This document shows, piece by piece, positions 34,480 through 46,622 of a stretch of DNA of 64,000 nucleotides; position 1 is the stretch's first letter; each line of letters opens with the position of its first letter. Source of the DNA: Hsuehochloa calcarea (taxonomy: Eukaryota; Streptophyta; Magnoliopsida; Poales; Poaceae); NCBI GenBank assembly GCA_036346395.1, contig CM070606.1:16912915-16976914 (forward strand), written 5' to 3'. The position numbers and the translations under genes are program-made. The notes under the pieces are model-generated. The model ran no database searches and was not told the origin of the DNA. It worked only from the letters and a program-made list of their open reading frames with translations.

Positions 34480-35292
34480 ACGGCAATCACCCGTCAAGTG
34501 CACTTCAGCAGCATGTGTCCATCACCGCACTTAAAGCAAAGCATGCCCGCAGGGCACAGACGAAGAGCCGAGTACTGCAAAAGGACGAGGCGCCAAGAAG
34601 GAACGGCCTCGATCGCTAGACTGAAAGATGCGGTCCTCCTTGAATTTCTTGAAAGCGGTCGTTGAATGACCCACTTCCTCACTAGAGCTCCTCTTGGTCA
34701 CCACCGAAGCTACCATCCACCGAGGCTTGTCGCCTTTGTGAGTGCATCTCCAACTCCATGCCCCTAGCTTGCTCCACAACAGAGTCAGTAGTCACAGAGT
34801 GGAGTAGCTCCCAACACATGTCGGTACTGCACTGAGACCCCGACGGAACCTCTTGGCTTTCGAAGATCATCGTCACATCAAGGGACAAAGCGAACCAAGT
34901 TGTTGAACTCACCTCATACTCAAGAATAGACCTCTTCCCACGAGCAAAGGTCGTCAAGGCAACCTCCATCTTCTCAACAAATGAATAGGGGTAGAACTTC
35001 CCTTGAACTGATCAACAAAATCCTCCCAAGTGATCGACCTTGAGTGGCGGTCCTCAAGACAACACGACCTCCCACCAAATATCCGCTGTTGACGAAGAGC
35101 ACGGATCTCTCCCACCAACTGTCTCAAAAGCGGGCGGGGTCTCATCTTGGGCCCCAACCGAGGCGGGGGTCAACAAAGAACCCCTCGACCATCGACTCAT
35201 CACTCGCTGTGAAGTGGCTCCACGGAACCTCGCCTGCGCCACGACCTCCACGACCATGCGCCACCACGACCACGTCCTCTACCCCTCGGCAT
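34480..35292 (-). pseudogene. D interior 2: gag, frameshifted
   Basis: The start is the ATG at 35292 (M-P-R-G-R-G). The capsid-like I-T-W-E-D-F-V-D-Q-F-K-G lies at about 35020-35060, the E-Q-A-R-G-M-E-L-E-M segment at about 34750, and the zinc knuckle C-F-K-C-G-D-G-H at about 34505-34545. The same 223-bp capsid segment is missing at about 35087 as in interior 1. Frames change at least four times. Confidence 0.75.
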
Positions 35293-35537
35293 AGCTATCA
35301 ACCACAATCAACAATACACAATGAGCTCAAAGCTCAAAATAAACTCATCCATCAATAAACAACATAACAAGCGTAAAACTATATTCGTACCTCTCTCTAA
35401 CCTCATCAGGCACTAGTGTGTCAAATTTTAGGTTAGTTAACCATTTGCAAATTTTAGTTGTTTTACTAAACTAAAACAAATTTTAACAATTTTAGTTTGC
35501 CTAAGTTGTTAATCTATTCACCACGGACCTAAAGCCC

Positions 35538-35549
35538 GCCTCGATACCA
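35538..35549 (-). promoter_or_regulatory. primer binding site of D interior 2 (damaged)
   Basis: The minus strand reads TGGTATCGAGGC, where TGGTATCAGAGC is expected. F has exactly the same altered form (56353-56364). Confidence 0.75.
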
Positions 35550-35551
35550 AT

Positions 35552-37875
35552 CAGAACACCCATTAACACCGAGCCTAGAATGCCACCACACTACACTTTA
35601 AACTAATAATTATCGACACACTATAAAATTACATCAAGGAAACAATGATAATCAAATCAATGGACCACAAACGAACATGTAATTATGGATCAAGCGACAA
35701 TAAAATAAGCAATGGGAATTATAACCAGGCAAATAATCCAAAGCAGCATCAACCAATGAATCCAAATTAATAAAGCAAATAGTCTAGTCCAAATGATATC
35801 CTAGACATTATTCAATAACTAACATGTCCAAGTGTAAACCCATATTGAATGAAAAGTTTATCATGGCGAATGATTATGTGATGTCCATGTGCTCTACTCG
35901 CTCTCCTACGGCATCCTCGAAGATCACCTAAAAACAACAATAGAGCAAGGGTGAGTCCACGACTCAGCAAACACATCATAAACAACGAACAATAATAAAT
36001 CAACAGCATTCAATAACTTCATTATCATCACATGCACTTCCATTCACATTCTCATTCATTAATCTCAAATATCAATGCAACTCTATTCTATATGTCCACA
36101 TGCACTTCTTTCACAGATACAGATAGCGTGAGTGAATGCTCGCGACAACATTCACTCTCAAGCCCGTTCCTCCAAAAGGACCGGGGACCTCCTCCACTCC
36201 CGTGGAGTTGTGATCATCATGATCACCTTCTCAAATGCAATGATGCTTATGTATACAAAATATGCCAAACTCCAACATAAACATCATATCCAACTTTTCA
36301 TCATGCTTGTCAACAAAGATATTATCATACCAATTCATTGTTTTCAATTAAACCAAATAAAAGCACAACAATAATGGTAATAGAAGATAAAGAAAACAGT
36401 GATCGATCATTGATCGCTGTCTACCATGCACTTGCCTTTACTAGTTGCGACGCACAATTTGACTCGAAGATGGCAACAAGTACGACGCTTCTCCTACATT
36501 AAATACACACATCTCAATACAAGCTACAGCATCATACGAATAACAATCCATATACATCGCTCCTACACGTCCCCAAATATACCACGTTACGCCGGTATCA
36601 AAAAGCTACCCATTGCTGTCCGGTTACTAAAAAGAGCGTAACTTTTGACTCGAAAGTCCGATCACCACAAACCACCCCATTCTGGATTCTTTATAAAATT
36701 ATCCACCTTTTCTTAGATTACGAAGACTTCTAATTAATTCATCTAACCCTCCGTATTTAGCCCAGAAAACAGATCTGTCCGCTTCGGAACAGCAGACTTC
36801 CAAATTTCATAACTTTTGTTTTACTCAACCAAAATACGTGTTCTCAGATCCTACAGAACCATTGGACAATTATCTACAACTTTCATGTAGATCAAAAACA
36901 CTAATTAATCTATTTACTATTTTTAATAACCAATCTTCCGAAACAGCGCCGAAAGACGACAACCGTAAAAACAGCGGCCTTTCGAAAAACATAACTCTAA
37001 TTATACTCGTCCGATTGACGTGATAAAATATGCTATAGAAAGATATCGAAATTATCTACATTTAACTAGTAGATGGTATTTTCAACATTGGCCCTTAAGA
37101 TACCCGAATGAATCGATCAACAAACAGCGGCTAAACAGATCTAGTAATTGATATAACCGACTACAACCATCATATTAATCTCAGTTATAAACTCTAATTA
37201 CTGCATGCACCAAAATCAAGAAGCACTTAATTAATGCTAAGGAAAGTAACGAGCAGCAAACCTCCTGGCCAAAACCACACGGCAAAGACACTGCAGCGCT
37301 CGCTAAGCAACAAAGAAAACAAAGAAGCACACTCGGTAAGCAAGAAAATCAGGCACGATTGCTTGGCGGCACAAAGAAGCGCGGCGAAGACGGCGAGATC
37401 AATCTTCGCGCAGCTTCACGCGGCAAGCGGCGGCACACAGGGCGGCAAGAAGCGGTTTCCGGTGGCGGCTCACGACACGGCGGCGGCGACAATGCAGAGA
37501 AACAAGAGGATGGCGCCAAACAAACAAAACAAATACAGCAACCTTTCTAGAGCAAGGAAACTAGCGTGCAGAAACGACAGGCGGCAGCGCAGGCGGCGGT
37601 GGCTCGGCGAGTGTGAAACCCCAGCAGCTTCAAATGGCAGCAGAGAAGGAAAATTGACTACTACCGGTCGCTTGGAAATTGGCTAGGGTTTTTTTTCTAG
37701 AAAATCCGAAATTCATTTATATAGCTCCAAAAAAGATCCGAAAATTCTATTTTTTTTCACAAATTCCTTTTATTTAATTACGCACAAGCCCTTAATTCTT
37801 TAACTAATTAATTTAATTACACTCCGACCCTTAAGACGCTTTTATTAAAATTAATAATATTTTCAGGGTATTACA
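35552..37875 (-). repeat. right (5') LTR of composite D
   Basis: About 2.32 kb and the promoter LTR of interior 2. TATA box complement at 37717-37723 and telobox complement at 37684-37691. It ends GGGTATTACA, followed by GAATG (37876-37880). Confidence 0.9.
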
Positions 37876-37880
37876 GAATG

Positions 37881-40790
37881 CAAAGCCCAGATTTAACTTC
37901 CAAAACCTCTACAACAGATTGCTCTTATAACTGATAGTTAAATCATCGAATTAAATCTCTAACATTCCCACAATTCTAACATACTCACTCATTGACATCA
38001 TCAGAAATCACCCACACCATCTCGCAATGCTATCCAATTGCGTTACTCTATAAACTCAATCAAGGTTTCCATACCTCCGATAATCACCAACCTTTCAATC
38101 CTGAATTGAAGTTCTGGAATTTCACTATACCAGGTGTTAATCAGCCGTAACACTTTTCAGACTTACTTCGAAGTCAAACATCTCAGGTGAATCAATTTCC
38201 CTCCAAGGGATACAGATCAAAACCATTTCACATTCTACAACTCCTCCGATAACTTGTTAACAAAATATCACCACCACGATTACTAATCCACCACTACACA
38301 GTGGTCAAACTTACACTTTGCAACCACTTTGCAACACGTAATCGTGATCCTTTACGAAAAGGAAAAAGCGAACAAAGATAAGTTTAATCACACAGAAAGA
38401 CGTTGCTCAACACGGCGAGCAAGAAACCATAAAAAATATTCTGGTAAAGGTGACTTTGGAAAAATAGAAATTGAGTTCACAGTTGAGGGAACACATCCCA
38501 AAAAGAGATTAGCAAATAACCGCCGATACGAATACTGCGATTGAAACTCGACATCTCTTGAGCGGGGAGAACAACAACTTAGAAATGATTCAAATACCCA
38601 CAAGTTACAAAACTTGACTCAAATTCTCAAATACTCCTACTGCACTCTTTCCTTTAACACTGAAGTTAATCACTTGTCTAACAACATTTTACCCCAACAG
38701 ACAAGATAGGGTCTTTAGTCCAAACCTCAAGATTTAATTAAGAACCAATAAAATCCTTCAACAGGTCAATTTGCTCGAAACAGTTCATCTACTTGGAAAA
38801 ACACGGAATCCAAATGATCGCAGCCACAAAACTTGAAACATCTCCCTTACGAGATTTCACGGGAAGCAAAATGGGTTAACTTCGTCTCGAAGAGATCGAC
38901 GAAATTTTTTCTTTGATTGCAACTTCACTTTGCGAACTCAAACCAAGGAGCCTTTCTGACTAAATCACACGAAATCTTTAAGAAGCAATAGGATAATCCA
39001 ATTCCTCAAGTTATTCAAATGATTTCAGATTGCAGCTGATTCGCGATCTCCAAGGTACCGCGAAAGCTAAACTTGAAATATTCTCATTTGAACGATGTCA
39101 CCAAAGGCGATCTATTTACTACAAGTAATAACATCAAGCTCACAACCACATTAGAAAACATTTCGAAAGATCCACGCGAAAAGAATGGGTTGAATACTTC
39201 TCAAAAGAAGAGGCACGAGAAAACGCTTTTCACCAACTGGGAAATCACTTACCACTTGCAATGAACACAAAATCAAGGGAAAAACCATTAAAGTGATGAA
39301 CTCATAGATTATCATTTAGATTGTTTACTCACAACCACTCATAAAACAACACAAAACCTGACAAAGGGTTTTGACACTATAATTTTTTTTTTCAAATGGA
39401 GGTTCTAAAACCCCAACACTCCAAATGCTCTAAAAGAAATGAATAGAGTCGAGATTTATTCAATGAACTTTGTGAAAGAAGATTCCAATTCTCCGAAATG
39501 ACAAACGGGTAACCAAGTTGTCTTTATCAACCATAAAGATAGGACAAACATAAAGAGAATGATCATGTCAATAATGACATTCACAAGTAGCGATGAGAGC
39601 TCAGCAGTCAGAAAGATAAGAAATTGCTTCGAAGAACAAATAGGGATCAATAGAAACCCGCAGCCACAATTTGTTTAAGTACAACCTCCGACTTAATTTC
39701 AACACAGCACCACAAATGGGTTTTAATAAGCGGAGGGATCCAAAGGAAATACATGGAGCCAATGTTCCCTCGCGTTAACGAACTTGTAACAGGAACTCTC
39801 ATTATGCAACTATCAAACGAGTAACCGAGTCGCTCTTTTCCAATGAGAAAGAAGGAACAATCATGGAAATATCAATGTTGCCAATTTACAAAGATCACTC
39901 GTAGTAAAAGCAATTCAACAATCGAAAAACAATAATGCTTTCGGAGTACCATTAAAGGCCTATTTAAACTTGTCTACCAAGAATCAAGAACCCAAGAGAA
40001 ATTTATCATTCACCACCGGACAAGAATTTGTCAAATTCAAAAATCAAGGAAGAGAACGACTTACTAAAGCAGCCCAAGATAAATATGCAAGATCAATACA
40101 CACTTGATAAAGAACTTGCAAAAGAAGTCTTCCAATACCGAGATTCCAAACGGACTAATGAGTTAAACTTCTCCGACAAGGGTAAAACATGTCGTTTGTG
40201 AAAAGATAAATCTTGCAATGGAACTATGCCCACGTGGAGCAGAAATTTCACAATAATCGAAAGAACACCAATTGGTTCAAAGAACGGTCAGAAACCGACA
40301 GGGCTTGCTATTACATTAACCCCAAATTCAAAAGAAATTCACAAACTACCAGAAACTACAACCAGGAAACCAGATACCAGTTCTAGAAAGGCAACCAGTT
40401 CATCAATGAGCTCAGGCTCGACACAGTGCTCATGGAACAGAGGTAAGAACTTCTCTAATTTCATACCACCAACAGTGGTATAGCCTAGCGAAACCCAGGA
40501 CAACAACCACAAACTCAACTTCTCGTCGTCCGCTATCGGAACGCATAACCAAAATAATCAATTAGGAATATATAGGATCATCTCATGACAATCATAAAAT
40601 TAATCCATATATATATATAGGATAACACATCATATCATAGTTTAACACATCATAGCACAAAACAACTCAACAACGACTCATTAATCGAGTCACAACAATT
40701 GAAATACGGAAGCAACAGTTTACCTAACCCCTCCTAATGTGCACAGTGTGTCAATTTAATATGTTTGAATGAACCACGGACCTAAAGCCC
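37881..40790 (-). other. main interior of composite B, right part, non-coding
   Basis: The interior resumes after D's insertion and runs to the primer site. It is collinear with the A interior (4000-4440 and 6830-9530) at moderate divergence. No gag is present where gag should be. Open frames are short and stops frequent. An AT run at 40607-40619 corresponds to the one in A. Confidence 0.7.
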
Positions 40791-40802
40791 GCTCTGATAC
40801 CA
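40791..40802 (-). promoter_or_regulatory. primer binding site of composite B (tRNA-iMet)
   Basis: The minus strand reads TGGTATCAGAGC, intact, next to LTR B2. Confidence 0.88.
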
Positions 40803-40804
40803 AC

Positions 40805-43243
40805 TGTAACACCCTGGCTATTCGGAAGCCAAGATATCACCCAAAGCAATTAAACTACTAAGAATAGCATTAAACCTGGATTATACAGATTCAATCAACA
40901 ATAATTTCTAAAGAATGACAATAAACGATCACCAGATTCATGGAAAAGAATGGATAAACAAATATAATACCACGAACAGTCAAGCAATACCAACGTTGGA
41001 TTATTACCAATCTGGAAATTTATTTAACCAGTTGGCTTGACTGAAAGGTAATAATAATTATTCTGGTTGGATAAAAGTGAAGTGTAGTGTGCCGAACTAC
41101 CCCACCAAATCATCTTATCGTCCTCCTCAATTACCTAATTAAAACATACAAAGCAAGGGTGAGTCGAAGACTCAGCAAGTACTAAACAAGAATAATCAAG
41201 TATGGAGTGGACAACACAATTCAGTTGAATTACGAACAATTATTGGAACACATACATGTATGTATGGAATGAACACATGAATGGATGAAATGTAAGAATG
41301 CATTGAAGGTATGGACTTATCGATCGTGATATACTAAGATAGCGAGTGATACACCGTCGCTTGAAACACTTCACCGTACTTCACAAAGTACGGACCCAAT
41401 CACCGTATGAAGAACGTTTCATACGGGTGTCCAAGTTGCCACATTGGAATGGTGGTCAACACTACCCACATTGGAATGGTGGGTTTTCAAATGCCCATGC
41501 TGGAATTGATGGGTCTTTCAAATGCCCATACTGGAATTGATGGGACTTACCAAAAGAATCCACTTCCGTGGTCATAATGAATTTTATGAATGAACATGAT
41601 GATTTCTCATGGTATGAATGAATATCACACATTAGTGAAAAAGACACATAGCATTCAACAACATGTGTAAACAAGTATGAGTATGCATTCCCACACAACA
41701 TAATATATCAAGAATGCCACACAAGTTAGTTGCATGTAATGGAATGCAACAACTGAAATGAATGCTAATTCTTTAATCACAAGAATCATCTTCTTGAAAT
41801 GAAATAAACATTAGGATGGATAGAAAAAGGCATTCACAATTTATCCCAACATCAAGCAAATAATTGGAAACATCACCAAACAGCATAGGGTACTTGCCTT
41901 CCGCGATGTGACGTAATAGGAGGACACGAAGATGCCCCTCCACTCACCGCCTCACCGCCTACACAAATGTATAATCGAAATAAGAATAACAAGGTATGAC
42001 ATTGCTACAAGAGCCCTTCCATCCCCTCTATCTCTCCCACACAAACAACGGGATCAATTTTACCAAGTTTACCCAACAGCCCGATTACCACTAAACTGGC
42101 AGCGATTCTAGAAAAATCACAATTAATTATCTGTAACTCCAAAAGACCTGAAACCAGTGCTCACTGAATCTTAACAGATCAGGCTACAAAACATTAGTCG
42201 ACGGAATCCCCTGATTCGGCCAAAACAGAGGGCTAATTAACAGCTAAACACAACCCATCTACGTCTGTCCAGAATACAGATCAGAGATAAAGAAAACGGC
42301 ATAACTTTCAACCTATTAATCCAATGAGAATGATTCTTATCATCTTGGAAATATCATTTTAAGGGCTAAAATAACTTAGTTGGGTGAAGGTTCTGATTCG
42401 GCCCCTAATTTGAACAAAACCGAGGGACAAACCTACTGACCTCAGCTTTCAGACAGACCGGACAGTTCGTAATAAAAAATTCATATCTCCCAAACTACAG
42501 ATCGCATTTTCCTGATCTCGGTGCCAAAAAAAAGCTAACGTTCCCAGGAATAAAACTCTAGAAGGGCAAAACCCCAGATTCGGCCTATACAGTAGTCTAA
42601 ACAATAGATGAAAACACTAACATTTATCTGCCCAGAATTCAGAACAGTGGTAAAGAAAATATCATAACTGTCATTATACAGATCCAATGGATATGATCTT
42701 TATCAGCTTTGAAAGATAATTTAAAGGGATACAATAACTTATTTGGGTGGAGTTTCTGAAAATGCCTCTAACTAAATCAAAAATTAGGATCAAGCCGACA
42801 GATCCTTCTCGTCAGACAGACAGAATAGCGCGCACTAAAAAAATCATATATCCTAAACTGTAAGGCCGAATCACGTGATCGCAGTGGCTATGGAAAGCTA
42901 AGAACAATACCTACAACTTTATAAGAGATGGACAGGACAGAAAACGAACGCATCTTACCCAAAATCGACGTACAAGGCGGTGCACAGCAAGGGGGAAGGG
43001 GGGGGGGGGCGGCGGCTCCAAAGGGGGGAGGGGGAGTGAAATGTGGAGTTTAGGGTTTGGGGGGTGGGAACCCCCCCCCTCTTATGGCCGGCCACCACAT
43101 GGGCCCCTCTTGGGCCGTGGCCCAGGCCCAGGTTGCCGTGAAATCACAGAAAACCCCCCAGTGAAAAGATGATTCTGGTTTTTCGATTAGCTCCCTCTTC
43201 CGAAACTTCTTCTAATAAGCCGAATCACCTTCGGGGTATTAGA
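40805..43243 (-). repeat. LTR B2, right (5') LTR of composite B
   Basis: A complete 2.44-kb LTR. The telobox complement is at 43051-43058 beside a run of Gs (about 42999-43008). Hairpins lie at about 41402-41425 and 41374-41393, and a GAGTC/GACTC hairpin is near 41161. It is the reverse-orientation relative of the solo LTR 4462-6817. Its last bases read TATTAGA in place of TATTACA. Confidence 0.88.
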
Positions 43244-43248
43244 AGAAC

Positions 43249-46200
43249 CTAGTACTATAATACCTCGTCTCCCATTCAAAAGCTCAATTTGAAGTCGGAT
43301 AAAAACTAAAAGGATTTCAATTGTGGGAATATTTTAGTTTGATTCTATCTTCTCTATTGTGCGTGGTTGAATTCTTTTGGAATTTCGGGAGGTTATTTCG
43401 TTCCCTATCTATTTTGCTTGCTCAATCTGGAGATTGAATTTAAAACGCAAACTTAAATGATAAATAAAACAAATGGAATTGAAAATTTATAATTATCAAT
43501 TTAAACTCAGCATAATTTTTCTAAATATATATTGAGGAATTAATTAAACCATGTTTTGAAATTGTCGCACATCAAGTAATAATAATCAATATTAAATCAA
43601 AGGTCTGATGTACGGTAATTAAAATTAATTATTTTCGTTTCTCGATCAGCATCGCGTGGCCAACCCGATTCTACAAACTGCTGCATGCAAGGCGTGATGA
43701 GTTCGCCATGCATCGCTAGCGAGTGTCGGCAAGAAGCCCAAAGAGCACACAAATGGCGAGCTTGCAAGCATGCAATCTGTACGGCGGCTTATAGCAAGAA
43801 TATAGCCGGCAGTCAAAGAATGCAGCCCCAAAGAAATGACCGTGCGGATGTAGTGCGAGCAATTGCTAGCACCGCGGCGCGCGAAGGCGGTGGAGTAGTC
43901 TTGCGCGGCGCGGCACTGGCAAAGACAATGCAAGATGCGGCTACGGCGAGCAAGTGGCCGACAGAGCAAATTCAGATGGCTCGGTGAGTCGAGTGGCCGA
44001 GGCGACGGGGCCCGGCGTCAAGGCGGCTCGGCGGTGGCGCGGCGCCTAGTCGAGAAGCCGAGCACTGGCGAAGGGCTTGTCATCGACGACTACGGCGAGC
44101 GAGCACCGAGAAGACGTCGTCTGGTGGTAGTCGCACGCCTAGCGCGTGCGGCGGGTAAAATCTTTAGTTACCGCGTTCGATATTACTTATGCATGTGCAT
44201 GATAATGTTAAGCATGCCATTTTATTAGTCATGCGTATTTAAATGTAATTAACAAATGGATGATTTATTTTAACCATGAACTAAGTGATGACTCCAATAT
44301 ATTTAACAAATGCATAGATAGCACTATGTCTTTTTAGTGAGATTTATAGATAGTTAGTTAAGTGATTATTGAATAAGTGCTGCAACTGTCAAGTACATTA
44401 GCGAGTCAAATCAATAGAGGTTTAATAGAATTGAATAATGACATCACAGTTAGTCAATTCCATGATTGAACTAGTTGTAGTTGATCAAGCATAATAGAAG
44501 CCTGTTAATTGTACCATTCGTAAAGGATTTTAGATAGTTAATGAAGAATTTAAGAGAATTGATTTTGACTGTATGATCATCGTGGTTGTATACCTAGAAT
44601 GCCTAGAGAGGGTGCTTGTGAGTACTAGGTGTCCTGTTAAGTTTATTTAAAACTTCACAAATTCCTAATTAATTGAAATGAATTACAATTGAAGTAAAAA
44701 TTATCACCTAAATGCATCTAAAATCAGTTTCTATTTTCTGTATTAATTTCATATTTGTTGGAGACTTTTTGGAGTTCTGGTGTTTATTCGGTGTTTACAA
44801 TTTGTCAGTTCTTACCGTTAGACAACGACGACGATTCAATGTGCAATTGAGAAGTTCGTATGAATGTCCAGAATTGCAGCAAATAAAGGCAAGCAGTTTG
44901 ATCATAAATGTCCCATTACTTTTAAGTCTAATACTTTGTTTACAAATCATATGTATGCATGTTTTTGTGTCAAATTAATTTTCCCGATTAGAGGTAGTTA
45001 TTCCTATTGCATTGTTGCCCTCAAATTGTTATCCCCTGCCACAACCGTAAGTTATTAATATCGCTGGTGAATTAGAGCCCGGTGATTTAATTATGCTCTT
45101 TTATTGTCTTTTCGGTGTCATGCTTAGAAATGCTTAGTTACCGGTAGTATTGGGCGATCATCGACTTAGTCGATGATCTTGATCACACAAATCTTATTAT
45201 TACTCCATTATGTCCAGCACCCTGTGTTTCGTTACTTTGTAAAGTCAAAAACTGAAAATAAAATTGTTTTCGACATGGGCATAATGGTATGATGGTGTGA
45301 TCTGTTGGTGTGAATGGAATGGTGCCTAGGTCATCAAGGACCGAGTTACTTGTGTCACTAAGCCAAGCGCTTATGCGTGCTAACCACGCGAGAGGGATAT
45401 TGGACCTCTCTTGACTAAGTACTTTGGCGTGTGTTATCTCCGAGTCGCAGGAGGGTGTTGTGTGTGTTGTGTGAAACATGATATGTGGTCGTGTTCTTGT
45501 GTTGGGTGTGCGGTGGTGGAGTTTCCGGGTAGGCTCTCCACCTCGAGGAGCATTGTAGTTGTCCAAGGCTTTACCTGAGACGGGTAGTTGACCGAGGCTT
45601 TACAATGACTCCGACACAACGTATGGGTTTCTATCCATACGGGCGGCTCGTGGGTAATACACAATATTGGAACTGTCTCGTAGGACTTAGCCGTGCCGGC
45701 ATACCTAAGAAAGTGTGCTTAATAGCTTGGCAAAAAGGCGGTCTGACGTGTGGGTACATTGGTACACCCCTGCAGGGTATAAAACTATTCGAATAGCCTC
45801 GTCCTAGGTTATGGACATGCTTGGTAAGGTCGTGCAAAAACTAGACTACAACCTTTTAAATTAAAATTTTGACATGGTTGGCATGAATGGGTAATTCATG
45901 CTATTGTTGTGGTGGCTAATGGTTTAGTCACTTCCAGGATTGTTGTTGTCTTCTATCTACTGTTATTATGTTGTCATTTACGGTTATTTGAACATTAAAA
46001 ATAGATTTGTCAACTTGCTTTTAAATGTACTACATTATTGTAAATGAAAACTTGTTTTATGCTAAAAGTAAAACATACAACCTCCACTCAAAAAGCTTGC
46101 ATATAGTTATGTACAGGTCTGTTACTCTACACGTAAGTCTTGCGAGTACATTCCAAGTACTCACCCGGCTTTGCTGGGTTCTTTGTTGCAGGGAAAGAAG

Positions 46201-46604
46201 GTGAGCCCCAAGGGCCTCACTTTTGTGAATTGTGCTGTGGTTTCGACGACTAGCTTGGCGGTCCGGTCGGTTGCCTTGTGGGTTAAAGGCACACTGATTG
46301 GCTCTTTTGTTTATGGCCATCTTATGGCACTTTTGCTTCCGCGGTGAAATTCTTGTATTCGTATGTATTTGGCCGGTCGGACTCTCTTTTGTAATAACTA
46401 TCCTTTATTTATGTTAACTTCTGGTTTGTTGCTTTGCTTCGGTTCTATGTGAATGAATGGAATTGATGCATGAATTTTGTAAAGAGGTGTGTATACTGCA
46501 TTTCTGGTAAGTATACATGTCTCGAGTCCCGGTTTATTCGATTTGTGATGCTATGACCAAACGGGTGGTTAAGCATTACAAGCCCAATAAACCGGGGTCT
46601 CACA
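43249..46604 (+). repeat. 5' LTR of element E, second segment
   Basis: It continues the LTR from 17436 and ends GGGGTCTCACA at 46604. The part to 45197 matches 58822-61855 in the 3' LTR, except that about 1.07 kb (59271-60340 of the other copy) is missing here around 43692. Near its end it has a GAGTAC/GTACTC hairpin (46144-46162) followed by TTCTTTGTTGCAG ending at 46191, which resembles a 3' splice site. The GC-rich part (43680-44160) has open frames that look like chance. An inverted repeat CGTATGG/CCATACG is at 45620-45641. Confidence 0.85.
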
Positions 46605-46608
46605 AAGT

Positions 46609-46622
46609 TTGGTATCAGAGCC
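46609..46622 (+). promoter_or_regulatory. primer binding site of element E (tRNA-iMet)
   Basis: TTGGTATCAGAGCC lies four bases inside the 5' LTR and fixes E on the plus strand. Confidence 0.9.

Larger units (their letters stand above)
25649..37875 (-). mobile_element. composite D: three-LTR, two-interior Tekay/Del-type retrotransposon
   Basis: It is flanked by GAATG at 25644-25648 and 37876-37880; the uninterrupted target is visible in element A near 3987. Reading on the minus strand from the right: LTR (35552-37875), interior 2 with gag-pol (30743-35537), polypurine tract, middle LTR (28389-30729), interior 1 with gag, protease and part of reverse transcriptase (25682-28375), then a 33-bp stub of a third LTR (25649-25681). 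The two interiors are nearly identical where they overlap and share a private gag deletion, so the array arose by duplication of one element. One pair of target duplications around the whole array argues for recombination after, or during, a single insertion. Confidence 0.85.
17437..43243 (-). mobile_element. composite B: three-LTR, two-interior Ty3/gypsy array
   Basis: The outer ends are B-family LTRs: TGTAACACCCTGGC at 17437 and GGGGTATTAGA ending at 43243 (terminal CA changed to GA). They are flanked by AGAAC at 17432-17436 and 43244-43248, and the uninterrupted target exists at 58811-58830 in E's other LTR. Reading on the minus strand from the right, the order is: LTR B2 (40805-43243), primer site, interior (containing composite D), polypurine tract, LTR C (20623-22972), a second primer site, a second truncated interior (18529-20622), and a truncated LTR B1 (17437-18528). 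The middle LTR is of a different family from the outer two. The interiors carry no intact gag-pol. Confidence 0.8.

Noticed and set aside
46334..46358. Short match to nuclear 18S rRNA (GGTGAAATTCTTG)
   Set aside because: Only about 13-16 bases agree and the surrounding LTR sequence of element E is not rRNA.
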